This document shows, piece by piece, positions 44,183 to 55,876 of a stretch of DNA of 64,000 bases (the first letter of the stretch is position 1; every line of letters starts with the position of its first letter). The notes under the pieces are model-generated. The model was given only the letters and a program-made list of their open reading frames with translations. It was not told the origin of the DNA and ran no database searches. The translations under genes and the position numbers were made by a program. This stretch comes from Nitzschia sp. DOCU1 (taxonomy: Eukaryota; Bacillariophyta; Bacillariophyceae; Bacillariales; Bacillariaceae), in contig OX595985.1 in assembly GCA_951394045.1 (NCBI GenBank), forward strand, positions 1,426,001 to 1,490,000, in the 5' to 3' direction.

Positions 44183-44535
44183 CGTCGAACGACAATAATG
44201 TCGGTCCTATAAAACCTACTCCAGCTGCTCTCCCCCCAAAGCCCTTGATAAGCGACGACGAGTTTGAAGAGCAGGCTGACGATCTCGAACATGTCCTTGA
44301 TGCGCTTCACAAGCTCATCGTTTCTTCTGATCCCAACGACGAGGTGTCCGATTTGCCACATCAAATGCTGCCGCGTCGAACGACAACAATGCCGGTCCTA
44401 TTAAACCTACTCCAGCTGCTCTCACCCGAAAGCCCTTGATAAGCGACGACGAGTTTGAAGAGCAGGCTGACGATCTCGAACGTGTACGTGACGCCCTTCA
44501 CAAGCTCATTTTTCTTCTGATCCCAACAAGCCCTC
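44183..44535 (+). repeat. tandem duplication, period 191 bp, two copies
   Basis: cgtcgaacgacaa(t/c)aatg starts both copies (44183 and 44374). Each encodes KPLISDDEFEEQADDLE followed by DALHKLI. The second copy has diverged at its end. Lies between the PHD fragment and Tudor-like copy B. Confidence 0.85.
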
Positions 44536-44539
44536 GTCG

Positions 44540-45145
44540 AACGACGCCACTTCCATCAAGAACTCCGCCAAACATTCGAGGACGCCACTTCCATCAAACT
44601 CGGAACTACCTTTTACAAGAACTTTGCCAAACACGGACTATTCAAGGGCAAAGTCATCCGATTGCCGACCGATGAGACCCCTGTAGTACTGTGGTGTCGA
44701 GTATGTGGATGGCGACAACGAGGACTTGCAGCCTGACGAGCTTCTGGAGTTGATCCAAGCTGATGATGCCAAGGATGCGGCAGCAAAAACCGGAGATGGC
44801 AATCATCATCAAAGCAGCGGAAAGACGATGGAGCATTCTGGACGCCGCAAGAGTGCTCCGCCCCCGCGGTTCGTGGAGCAAGCGGATCGAATCTATGACA
44901 CTGGACGCCGCAAGCGAGGACCCCCGCGAAAGCTTGATTCGTTTCTGGGTGCCATCCCCCAAAACAAGCGGTTGTATTTGGAGAGCAATGGTTTGATTTC
45001 TTCTACAGCCACAGAAAACGTGGCCGGCCTCGAAAGATTGATGCGGTTGACGACGAGTTGGACGCACCTCATTTCTCTCAAGACACAAAGAAACCAGTGC
45101 GCAACGGTGCCTCGCCGTCTCCCAAGAGCCAAAAGGTTGAATTGA
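44540..45145 (+). pseudogene. Tudor/Agenet-like module, copy B, frameshifted
   Basis: KLGTTFYKNFAKHGLFKGKV and IRLPTDETP run in one frame, then YVDGDNEDLQPDELLELIQ in another, with a shift near 44690. Together they form the Tudor/Agenet-like pattern. A basic Ser/Pro-rich region with RRKRGPPRKLDSFLG follows. It matches copy A at 36205 but is joined downstream to ABCA sequence instead of the TspO-like gene. Confidence 0.5.
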
Positions 45146-45528
45146 CGGGTGATACCTACCTATCTTCTGTCATCAACGACCAGAATCCCATTGGTTACAA
45201 TATTCACAAGAGTGCGACTTCACCGACGGGAGTAACCCTTGCCGAACTCGTCGCCTTTGCGACCGTAGAGTTGAGGATCCGAAAGATTGCGGAGTACATC
45301 GTAACTTCGTATGCCTCCAATATTTTCCGGGAGCGCCAGGATACCAAGGTCCGATACGAAGTCAACTCGGAGGGTGTGAAGATTTCGAGTATCTTTGCCA
45401 GTTTGGAAGCGAACAAGGAACGTCTCCTTTTGGATGACTATGGAGTCAGTCAGACCTCTTTGGAACAAGTCTTCAACATGCATGCTGCCGAAGCGGAGAA
45501 ACTCAAATTAGGCACAAACGACCATTAA
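45146..45528 (+). pseudogene. ABCA-family transporter, C-terminal fragment
   Basis: The final segment of an ABCA-type ATP-binding cassette protein. IFASLEANKERLLLDDYG and VSQTSLEQVFNMHAAEAEK match the conserved end of the second nucleotide-binding domain (usual form ...SQTTLEQVF). No Walker motifs or membrane segments precede it; upstream is the Tudor-like frame read without interruption. It is a fusion of two gene remnants, not a transporter. Confidence 0.6.
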
Positions 45529-47802
45529 TTTGATAATGCCTGCTGAAGACGACGAGAGTGATCATCACCAATTCAAGCACAAGAGTGCGGGACCACTGTT
45601 TGCGAAGAAAAATATGATACGCAAAACGGAAGCGTCGCCAAGAACCGATTTGAAATAATAGTAGGACTAGAACGTATTTTGTTCGGAGCAATAATATGTT
45701 ATGTATCGTGCGAGAAACGATGCAACCTAGCTAGCTACTTCTCTACCGGTAGATTTATCATCTATCTATTCATCGAACTTTTGGCTTCGTTTTTGTGTTC
45801 TCACACAAAAAGTTACTGAGCCCCACCGCTACGTCAAAGCAGTTCGATTTCGGAGGGGGTGGGCCACAGCTGCTCCGCCCGGTAGAGACAACAATCCACT
45901 TCACTCGACGGCGTAGCCGATTCCAATTCTCCACGCACCAGCACAGGTTACACTTAAACTCTCCGCGACGAGACACGTACGCGAGTGGAGGACGTTTTAA
46001 AACCGGAACCACAAACCGGTTGCGTTGATCAGGCTGTTTGTGTGCGGGGAGAATCGGAATCGGGGTCGAGATCACGATCAGGATCGTTGCTCTGGAAAAT
46101 GTTGGTATTGTAGAACAACGCCAGACGCCTGCAAAAGGAGGAAAGAACAAGGTGAGTAGCACTGCGGGAAAGAAATATGATCAAACGGCACCGTCAAGTC
46201 GCAAAAACACAAGTTTGGAGTGCACGTACCGTTCCGAAGGGCGCCACCACATGAATCATTCCTCCGCCAACACCAACACAACAATCAAACATTTCATCCA
46301 ACAACTTTCTTCCAGGGTCTGCTTCGGCTCCGTTTGCCTCAGGGAGCTAGCGTCATGGTTCAACCGAATCAGGAGGGCTCTCCAGAGACTGAGTCCACGT
46401 ACACCCCCAATATTGGCTTCCTTCAGGACGAGTGTTCCAGGGCGGTCCGGCACAAACCGGACCTTCACCGTGGATTTCTCCTCCTTCAGGCTGTTATCTC
46501 GCTACAGCTGAGCCGCACCATCAAAATGATAGTGATCGCCGCAGTAGAGGTCTGTTCATAGCAGAGTGAAAAGAAAGTTGATGAAGAAAGCTGATCATCG
46601 TACGATGCGGATTGCTCCCTTCGCAAAAAAGTGAGGTCGATTGAGTGAAAAAGTGATGCATTTGTTGGAAGGAATGCTGAGATCGGAGCCGTTTCTGCTG
46701 TGGTTTGCGAGCAGTTTCGTGATTTTTCCCACGATGAAGCAGTTTCGTGATTTTTCCCACGATGAAGCCCCACGGTGGCTGAAAGTAATCCACATTCATC
46801 ATCCGCCAGTTCGCCAAATCCACAGAATATGGTTTCTGAGGCAAGGGCATAAGCTAGAAAACATTTGACGCTGTTTGTTAAACACGATTGATATGCCTTA
46901 CGAATTCAGCCTCTTCAGGGTGGGACGCTGACGTCAATCGCTCGTCGACTAGACGGACTACATCAGAAAGATAGCAAGCTAGAGAAGTGGGCCGATCGCT
47001 GTCTAGCTGGATGCTACAATCACACCCAAGCTGTAAACGGCAAGCTATGGTTGATTTGAAGACGTTTGTAAAGTTTTTGTCAAATTACGATAGGTAGTTA
47101 GAAACTTAGTAGCCCTTTTTCAATGCCCTCATCGACCCATGGGAAAAACGGTCGGCCACGCGGTCTATCGTGAGTTCGTTTTTTAGATGACGCTAACTCA
47201 CTCTGTGATCAAAAGAAGACCATGAAAATTTAATCTAGAGTCAATGTCAATATAAAGTACAATATTGTAAAGAGCGACCTTGCCAGAAAGGGTAAGCAAA
47301 GTTAGATTGTAATAGAGGGAAGATTGTCGCCCGCCGTGATTTCACTATAAATTTATGTGTAAGCAGTCGAGGTAATCAAAATCACTCAAGATCAATTTCC
47401 CTTTAAGTAAATGCATATGCCCTCTTGGAGGCAGCCGAGGGGATGCAATGCGATTTCCCGAGATTTCACTACTCGCAATTTGGTGACGCAAGATTTTACA
47501 ACAAGCGATTTCGCAACAACCGCTTTCGTACTGGGGGCACTTATCGAATCTCAATTCCCTCAGCGACAAATAGAGCCGATAGTAGTGCAAAGCATTGCAG
47601 CAGAGTACGTAGATAGCTGGCTACTACGGTAGCGACGACTGCAGACTACTGCTAGCTCCCTTGTCTTACTTTTGTTCTAGCTTCTGTGGTTACGTAAGCC
47701 AGACGACCGCAGCTTTCTCACTTCTACAAACGACGGTATCACGATAATACGAGCATCCACGTGGGCTCTTCGTACTGTCAGCAGCAACAATCATGACTAC
47801 TA
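45529..47802. other. sparse region, no firm gene
   Basis: One candidate: a frame ending AKGGKNK at 46151 could splice across 46152-46315 (GTGAGT donor, CCAG acceptor) to GLLRLRLPQGASVMVQPNQ, ending 46561, but no ATG is evident and no family is recognised. A 73-codon frame at 47411-47632 has a loosely repeated D/NF/L-xx pattern and is probably chance. The palindrome tctaccggtaga is at 45742. Confidence 0.35.
46711..46766 (+). repeat. 28-bp perfect tandem repeat, two copies
   Basis: The unit begins gcagtttcgtgatttttccc and is repeated exactly once, at 46711-46738 and 46739-46766, in non-coding sequence. Confidence 0.9.
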
Positions 47803-49071
47803 TTAGCTAGTAACAACTATGTATTGTCTCATTCCCTGATATTTGTTGTGGCGACACCGTCCTACCACTTGTTGATGTTGGCCGCGAATCGTTCCATTAG
47901 CTAGTAGTAGCGTAGGTCTGGGAACGGCCGCCCGACCGTTGCAGAGTTCGAGGAGAGAATCGTATCCAATGTTGCTGACTGATGATCCTCGTGGTCCCGC
48001 CATCAAGAACAAGTCGCAAGAGTGAGCCATAGGCGGAGGCTTTGCCAGGCCGGTAGCACTGCTACCACTTTGCCGCCGCCCGCTGTCCGACGACGGTAGA
48101 ACAATGATAGGGGCTTGGGACAAAGAGGAGCTTGGGGGTAAACTACAAACAGGGGGAGGAGGCGCCATCATTGTCAATGCCATCATTGACGCTGTTGAAG
48201 AATCGAGACACATGTATTCCGTGACGAGGAGTCGAACCAGATCGGCACCAGCATGACGTTTGCTACAACAGTATGCCCGATAACTGCTTTCCAGAGTTTC
48301 GAAGGTGTCCTTGTCCGGTTTGGAACGCAGTGAAACTGGCATTCCCAGGAAGTATTGCAGCGCCCGAATTCGCCTCGTTTCTTCGTCATCGTCATGAAAA
48401 ACGAATGTTGCACTCGTCGACGATAACGCTCGCCTGGTCTCATTCAACTGTCTTTCCAACAGCTCTATGATCTCCGCCTGTGTACTACCTTCATCATCAA
48501 CGACGTTTGATGACGATGTTTCATCAGCCTTTAGGAGGTCCAGCGGGTTCTCAGATAGTCTCTTTGTCGTGGCGTCTGCTACTTGGGACTCCACAAGAGG
48601 CGTCATGGGATTCCATGGGAATGGGATTTGAGCCGTTCCTGAGCCTAGAGGCCCCACGGGGTCCTTTTCTCCTAGCGCCTTGGATATTTTGTCATCGAAA
48701 GGTGACGATGATTCTTCGTCTGTTTGTGTTGGCGCATTGATGTCAATAACAAGATTCCATGCTGGCCTTGGAGCAAATCACGAAAGGTAACTCTTCATGC
48801 GGTAAAGCAACGAAACGTCCTTTTGGATGTTATTGGGGCTGTAAAGTGCAACGACCATTCGTCCCACACCCGCACAATCTATCGGTATAGCTGCCGCAGA
48901 CTTGATACCGTTGGCGATCGCTCCCTCCACTTGCGGGTTGGACCACGATTTGGCACAACCAAGATCGTACTCCCATTGTGGCTTTCCGGACTCGTAGGTT
49001 CGGCCCGGAAGACCTCTGCCCGACTCAAAAGTTACATTGCCATTAAACTCCCCAAAAGCCTCCATGGACAT
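47803..49071 (-). pseudogene. GAF-like regulator family, C-terminal half, one in-frame TGA
   Basis: A single frame from ATG 49071 to a stop at 47803, interrupted only by TGA at 48778-48780. It begins with the second half of the sensor domain seen in part at 30178: FGEFNGNVTFESGRGLPGR, YESGKPQWEYD, IKSAAAIPI and RMVVALYSPNNIQKD, a GAF-like signature. It continues into a long Ser/Pro/Asp-rich tail. The N-terminal half is absent; upstream frames are closed. Either a truncated pseudogene or a gene with an unseen upstream exon and a readthrough or erroneous stop. Confidence 0.55.
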
Positions 49072-49156
49072 GAGTATTTCCCGAAGTCAGAACATGGTTC
49101 ATCACGCTGTCAAGTTGTGTCTGATGCTTCATCCTTTCCTCGTTGAACCGAGCATT

Positions 49157-50855
49157 CTACTGCAGAACGAGTCTGGAAAGTGTCTCTGTCGGGTGAGATT
49201 CAGAGAAAGAAGCAGGGTACTGCGGACAGACGAATCCTAGATGGGCGTCTCCAGTGCTGCCCAGCAGCTTCAACTGCTTGTTTGCCACGCTTGAAGCCTG
49301 GCCATAGGCATTGGCAATACCCGAAAGTTGCTGCTTCACTTCAGCGACCAGCTCGTCCCCTACGTTCTCGAAAAAAGGTTTCCAATAACCATCCTGGTCA
49401 CGGTCACGATCAGCATAATTTATTAAACTGCGTACACGCGTAAGGTCAACAGAAGTAAGGGCCAAGTCAGAAATATTCAACGGGAATATCCGAAACCAGA
49501 GTCCCATAAGGATTGCAACATCTCTAGAACCGCCATGACAGGAGAAAGCAATGGGTTTGAGGTCAATACCAATTCGTAGAATCTGGGAAAGGTAGAAAGG
49601 AACATGGTGGTGAGTGTGGTTCGGAATGGTACCTTCAGAACCTGCCCAAGTCATTACTTACCCCCTGTCTTTTAGATTTGTTCCAAGAGGCTTTGATCTC
49701 ACACTCCGTAAAGCGGCAGCTGACAGCACACAGGAGTAGGTCACAATCTTGCTCAGTTTGAACCATTATGTAATCGTAAAGTTTGGAAGGCTTCCAAGCT
49801 ACAGATGCCAGCTTTAGCATTTCCGCAACTTTGGAAGGCTGTGGATTCGGCCCAATGCTGTACCGAAACACTTCCTCTTCCATTTCAGCCTCCCAAGATT
49901 GATCTGTCCTGACTTCTGCCCAGTAACCATGGTAGCGCTCATCGTTTCTGATGTCACGAGGCGAAATTGTAAATTTGACCTCTCGATAGCCAATACAGAG
50001 CCCCCCTCTAAGTTTTTTAAATGGAACAGCCTGATCTTTGCCAAAATCCTCAACTCTGGCGACACGACCACAACGTATACAATAATCCAGGTCGGAATGA
50101 CGTGTTTGTCGTGTATAATCTTCCGACAATACATGTTGACAAGGAAGGACTTGATGCTGAAAAGTCGACTTCAAAGGCTTCACATCACGGGCTGAAACAC
50201 CCTGAGGCACCATCTCAGTCTTAGGTAGAACTCCTTGATTGCAACCAGCTCGTTGACAGGGGCTTTCCGGAGCAGAGGCAGGAGGCAAGCTAGCCAAGCC
50301 AGTAGCCTTGTGTATCGACCACTGGGTCTTCCAGAACGCCACAGTATTATTGCCACAGCAGTGATTGCGCATGCCTTCACTTGCATGATCCGAATACCAA
50401 TTATTGCAAATCTTGGCAGGACAGTCACAAACGCAACAGTAACACATATCACAACACTGCTGATTGTTTTGAAGAGCGCTTCGAGAGTAATTCCCCTCAC
50501 AATTGGACGACGACCTGTCAAACTTGTACCGGGTGCAATCTTGTCGCATGTGTGGGCAGCCCATCTCGACTCCAAGTATCTCAATACCATCGTCAGCAGC
50601 ATTTGAAGACATTTGGGCCACGGGCATACCAATAGGCGAAGCAGTAGGCTTCTCCACGATCTCAATGCCATCCACATTTAGATCATGCTTGCGTTGTTGT
50701 GATTTGACTTTGGCTTTTTTCTTCAGAGCAAATTCACAAGCTAGATTCTTGCGGATATCACCAAGACGTTGCTTCTGCTCATCGTCGTCATCATCATCGT
50801 CTCCCGTGAGATCGATGCTAATGACACTATCGGGTGAACCGCGTTTCTTGGACAT
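49157..50855 (-). CDS. cysteine-rich protein resembling plant RPM1-interacting protein 13
   Basis: Two exons, 49662-50855 and 49157-49582, joined phase 0 across a 79-nt intron (GTAAGT donor, CCAG acceptor), 539 aa. The N-terminus is charged with an eight-residue Asp run. A Cys/His-rich module (CPHMRQDC, CCDMCYCCVCDCPAKICNNW, HCCG) follows, similar to the CYCYVCD..A..C..W signature of plant RIN13-like proteins. The C-terminal third is globular (LRIGIDLKPIAFSCHGGSRD). Start ATG 50855 (MSKKRGSPDS); the frame upstream has only TTG. Likely zinc-binding; function in diatoms unknown. Confidence 0.7.
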
Positions 50856-51382
50856 GGTGGTGTTTGTAGTTATTCTTGGGACCAACGAACAATCAATGGA
50901 TCCATACAAAGCAGCAAAATCCAGAACCCTTAACTATCAGAACTAAAATCGTAGCTGATGCCTGGCAAGATACCATTGGACGCAAGAGGGGCAAAAGGGA
51001 CATCTATCACATCGTCGCAAAGTCACGAAGACACAAAGATATCGTTCTGCACTCAATGCACGTCCGAGAAAAAGATCCGATGGGTGGCCGACGTCATCCT
51101 GTTCTTACCTACGTCACACTCTACCACCGATACATAGTGACATAGTAACGTGATAACGGATATTGATGTACATGCGCGTCGTGTGAACGATGACGGAAGA
51201 GAAACCAAAGAACTTCGAAACACGCGGCGGTCGTAACGAAGATGCTGATGCTTTCCAAAAAGCATTCTCCCATCTTTCCCATCACACAGCTACGAGTCAA
51301 AGAGGTTGATCTTGGCTGGTAATAAATTCTTGGCCGTTGTTGTTAGCAAAGTCGTGGCAGAAAGTCGTTTCCAACGTGAACA
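50856..51382. other. divergent intergenic region
   Basis: About 530 bases between the RIN13-like and SppA-like genes, which are transcribed away from each other. No gene seen; presumably both promoters. Confidence 0.5.
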
Positions 51383-53850
51383 ATGAGCGAAGTTCCGAGC
51401 AGCTCTGCGGCGACGGCGAGCAGTGCTGCAGGCACATTGTCGCGATGGAATCCGGGTCGATGGGCATTAGGAGCCGTCCAGCGACGCCCCTTTCGTAGCG
51501 TCGTCCTCTTGGGTGCAGCTGTTGGATTTACAGTCACTAGTTACCAACGACGAGTCCAGCAGAAGAAACTGGAAGCAGAAGACGCCAAGACCAAGAAAGT
51601 TCTGGTGCTTCCTCTTTATAAAATGAGAATTGTCGAGGAAAGTAAGCCGACTAGCCTGCGGTCCTTGCTGTCGAATCCTCCATCTTCAGGTGGTGACAAG
51701 ACGGTCGAAATGAGCATTGATGAAGTGGTCAATTTGATCCATCAAGCCTCCAAGGACCCGCAAATCGTCGCTCTCTATGGCATTTTGGGACATGGCGCTG
51801 GTTTCTCCACGGGGGGCTGGGCGCATGTCGAAGAGCTGCGCAATGCCTTGTTGGTGTTTCAACAGTCACATCGCCGTCATTACGAACCGAGGCGTGATTC
51901 TACTGCCAGTGCCTCTAATACTGCCACCGAGACTCCTCTCGCCAAACCATTGTACTTGTACACAAACACTTTTGCAAGTCCGACGCCGGGGGGAGGCGCC
52001 GACATGAAGGAATATTATTTGGCATCCGCCTTTACTCATGTTCATTTGCAGCCCCAGGGCGACTTGAATTTGTTTGGATTGCATGCGACGCACACATTTT
52101 ATCGCGACTTTTTGGCAACGTATGGGATTACAGTCCACGTATGGAAGCATGGCAAGTACAAGAACTTTGTCAATCAATTCACGCACTCTGGCTTTAGTCC
52201 AGCCCATGCCGAGAACGTGTCTGGCGTCTTGTTGGGAATTCAAAAGCACGTTTGCAGTGGAATCTACAAATCGCGATACGAACGCTTGAAAGATTATGAC
52301 TACTCAACGTTCTGGAAGATGGTGTATCAAGCAGGATCTCTACCAGCTAAAATGGCCCAGCGAATTGGATTTGTGGACTTTTTGCCTCCATTGAATCCTC
52401 TAGATGATTTGCTATTATATCGTCGACACTTTGATAAAAAGGAGGATGGAACATCTGACAAGAATGCAACGGAGATAAAAGATTTGGAGGCCAAGTGGAA
52501 ACCCACAGGTCCTGCGTTGTTGCCGACGGACAGCGAGGGCCCCATGACGGATTTGGAGCCCTTCAAGGCGACCAAGCCGATTTCCATTATGGAATATGCA
52601 CGAAAGAAAAAGCAAAACGAAATGAAAAAAGAGCAGCAGTGGCAATTGTACGAACGAATGCAGAAAGTGCTGAGGGGTACGCACTCCATGTTGGGGATGA
52701 TGGGGTTTGATCCGGTACGTTGAAAACAGACACGCTGAGATGTATAGTAATATATTATCGTTGACTCACCTTTTTGGCTGGCTGGATGATTCAGTCGGAC
52801 TTTAACGAGGCCGAAGCCAAGGGACGGAGGGAACAGATTGCCGTCATAAAAATTGGAGGGCCCATTACCGACGCTACTGCGCGCAAACTCGAGCAACCCC
52901 TGCGACAACTAAAAAAAGCCAAGGATAAGGTCAAGGCTGTAGTTGTCCGCGTCGACTCTCCGGGTGGCGCAATTACGGCATGCGAAACAATTCACCAACA
53001 ACTCCAAGACTTGCCTCAAAAAGTAGTTGTGAGCTTTGGCAATGTCAGTGCCAGCGGCGGATACTACATTAGTGCCAACAGTGAACGAATCTTTGCCTCA
53101 CCCACGACAGTGACAGGATCCATTGGTGTCCTTATGTTACGAGCCGATTTACGAGGTCTCGCCCGTCAATGGGGAGTCACCTTTGATTCGATTGCCACAA
53201 GCGAATTGTCGGGCAGCTTTGATCCCTTTTATCCCATGAATGGACGAATGAAAGACAATTTTGCCAATTTTGCGGATCGAGCATATTTGCATTTCAAGAC
53301 ACTGGTCAGCAAGGGCCGTTCTCTGGATATGGACCAAGTCGAATTGGTAGCCCAAGGGCGTGTCTGGACGGGGGAACAAGCTCTTGAACTTGGTCTAGTG
53401 GATGAACTAGGAGGAATGGATCGAGCGATTGCATTTTGTCAACGAAATTACACGGAAAGTGGTCACGCCAAAGTGGTGGTCTGGCCTCCCAAGAAGACAA
53501 TATTTCAAGCGTTGATGGATTCGCAGCGTCAACGACTGGGCGATGATGACGACGACGACTCATTTGACAATGTAGAGGTCCCGAGCATGGTGGAAATGGT
53601 TTTGGCCAGTGCTAGCCAGAATCCTTTGCTGCGTCGATGGATGGTTGGCAGTATCGTCGAAGAAACAAAGGACGATAATGCCATGATTTCGTCTTTAGAG
53701 GGGATGATTCGAAGCGGTCGATTGCCAATGGCAATGTCTGGCACGATGTTGACCATTGACGAAAATGCAGCCATTCGATGTCTGCTGGAAGCAAATGACG
53801 TTCCTGATGTTTTGGCTAGCTTGCCGCCTGCATTCTGGGAGAGCCACTAG
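51383..53850 (+). CDS. signal peptide peptidase SppA-like, S49 family, two-domain
   Basis: Two exons, 51383-52714 and 52795-53850, across an 80-nt intron (GTACGT donor, TCAG acceptor), 795 aa. One membrane segment near residue 40 (SVVLLGAAVGFTV) is followed by two S49 (ClpP-like) domains, as in long SppA/protease IV. In the first, HGKYKNFVN carries the general-base Lys. In the second, VRVDSPGG and NVSASGGYY carry the nucleophile Ser, with TVTGSIGV after it. The enzyme cuts remnant signal peptides in membranes. The intron falls exactly between the two domains. Compartment unclear; no ASAF motif seen. Confidence 0.88.
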
Positions 53851-54241
53851 AAACTTTACATCGATCAAAGTATCATCGTGCTGATGTCAACGAAACGAAA
53901 TAGATAAATCATCAATCTATCTACTACATAGTATTTGGTTGCTATCCATCATCCAGAACCTATTTTAGGCGAGAGTATCATACGTGTGTATCAGCCATAT
54001 GCATGTCAGTAGCTAACTCCTAACGTGTGCGATGCGAGAGCGGTTTGGGATGGCGCGGTTTGCGTTTGTTTGGGGGGGAGAAAATGCCCCCAACGCACCA
54101 AAGAAGATCCGTCGTAGAATCCACGTTATTTTGTACCACCGCAGAAGATGCACCCCCTCGCTCGGCCCCCCACCGCATTGGAGCGTACACTCGCAAGCGG
54201 TGGCTGGCAGCACACCAAAATCACATTTTCCACAGTCAACA
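53851..54241. other. intergenic, no gene recognised
   Basis: About 390 bases between two genes on the plus strand. The open frame at 54032 upstream of the POLD2 ATG is a leader extension (Pro/Arg-rich) and not considered coding. Confidence 0.5.
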
Positions 54242-55600
54242 ATGACAGCTACCGTCACCTCCCGTACGGGCGATAGCCGCCCCAAACGAGCCTTTTGCAG
54301 TCATCAACCCAAGTGGCAACGTTTCCAGCCCACTTTGCTCAAACCGGAAACTAAGAAGGCCGAAGAAAAAGAAAAGGAGACGTATCAGTATCAACGTCAA
54401 TATTCACACGTGTATTCGCAGCGATTGACCGCTCTACGTGGTCGTTGCTGGCAGCAATTCGAGACTTTGACGACGACGGACGTCAACTATACTCGTATTA
54501 ACCGTGTGCTAGAGTTGCGTGAAGATGTGCCCAGTCGTGTTGTGGGCACTCTCGTCAAGGAAGCCAATGATCCTTCGGAACCGCCGATTCATGGAGAATG
54601 CCGACCCTCGGACCAGCTCTTTCTGGAAGACGAGAGTGGCCGCGTGGCCTTGAAACTCGACCACGTGCATCGTTATTGCACTGGAGTTATCGTGGGAGTC
54701 CAAGGCAAGGTGGATAAGGTCGGAACGTTCCATGTTGAAGAGCTCGTCTTGCCCGCTGCACCGCCGCAGCCGTCGTTGGATGGAACTGCCACAATGTTGC
54801 CTGCCACGGTGACGAACACTGACGGCTCTGAGAGCGAACAAGCGCCACATTTGCTCATTGTCTCCTCGTTGCTCTGTGGGGATCCCAATGTGCCCTCATT
54901 GCCTCGTGAAATGTTGATCGCCTATCTACAGGGCCAGTTCACCAAAGATGCCGCCAAGGTCTGCCGCGTTCTCGTGGTCGGAGGGGGACCCTCTCAAACC
55001 CAAGACTTGCTGCATGGGGTCAAGGAATTCGATGCTTTTTGCTTGCAACTTACCAAGGCTGGCATTCCTGTAGATGTCATGCCTGGCAAGAACGATCCTA
55101 CTACTGCCAACTGGCCTCAACGACCTCTGCATTCGAGCTTGTTGCCCCACGCCACTGCGATTCTCCATAGGACCCCGAATCCTTATGCGGCTGCGATGGG
55201 CCCGCGGCTGATTCTTGCTACGGACGGAGCTAATGTTGACGATTTACAACAACGCTCTCTGACTATTAAGGAAGATGGAACCCCGGTTCCTAGCACGGAG
55301 CTAGAAGCCCTCAAGCGCACCTTGGAATGGTCGCATCTTTGTCCTACAGGACCTGATTCGGTCCCTACGGTTCCTCATCTGGATCAAGACCCCATGGTAT
55401 TGGAGCAGTTGCCGCATTTGTATATTTGCGGCAATGCATCCAAGTTTGCAACGAGCACTACTAACATTGCCAGTGGCAACGACGACAGCAAGACAACTAT
55501 GATTTGCGTTCCCTCGTTTGCCACTTCTGGAGAAGCCGTCTTGGTTAATCTGGAAACAATGGGGGTCGAGCTTCTTCGTTTTGAAGACCAAGAGGCCTAA
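54242..55600 (+). CDS. POLD2: DNA polymerase delta small (regulatory) subunit
   Basis: A 452-aa single-exon B-subunit. YSHVYSQRLTALRG begins the OB-fold region, and DQLFLEDESGRVAL is the conserved OB strand. LLIVSSLLCGDP opens the inactive calcineurin-like phosphoesterase domain, and VDVMPGKNDPTTANWPQRPL is the family hallmark. YICGNASKF is near the end. The subunit bridges the catalytic POLD1 and POLD3 and is nuclear. ATG 54242 gives MTATVTSRT; in-frame sequence upstream is unlike the family. Confidence 0.92.
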   Translation: MTATVTSRTGDSRPKRAFCSHQPKWQRFQPTLLKPETKKAEEKEKETYQYQRQYSHVYSQRLTALRGRCWQQFETLTTTDVNYTRINRVLELREDVPSRVVGTLVKEANDPSEPPIHGECRPSDQLFLEDESGRVALKLDHVHRYCTGVIVGVQGKVDKVGTFHVEELVLPAAPPQPSLDGTATMLPATVTNTDGSESEQAPHLLIVSSLLCGDPNVPSLPREMLIAYLQGQFTKDAAKVCRVLVVGGGPSQTQDLLHGVKEFDAFCLQLTKAGIPVDVMPGKNDPTTANWPQRPLHSSLLPHATAILHRTPNPYAAAMGPRLILATDGANVDDLQQRSLTIKEDGTPVPSTELEALKRTLEWSHLCPTGPDSVPTVPHLDQDPMVLEQLPHLYICGNASKFATSTTNIASGNDDSKTTMICVPSFATSGEAVLVNLETMGVELLRFEDQEA

Positions 55601-55876
55601 CGTAGTAACATGACGGACTGAATACTGTCGTGCGACTTATACTCGTACCGCTGTGCAGTCGCTGGAAATTTGGTAGATAGCCGAAGAAGCCGACATCAAA
55701 ACGAATTAATATACGATCTAGGAAAAGGTCGCTCATTGTAGCCAATGCTCAAAACTGTTATTATGTATTCTGAATTGTAGTAAATTGTGTACATAGTACG
55801 TTCGGTCGATGGTGATCCGACTTCAGTACAAAGGTTGGTCCGTCGTTACGATCGTCTTCCAGTAGTCGGCGCCGAT

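Noticed and set aside
47411..47632. Possible pentapeptide-repeat protein
   Set aside because: Only about five loose repeats, unrelated flanks, and the same DNA gives an equally repetitive frame on the other strand.
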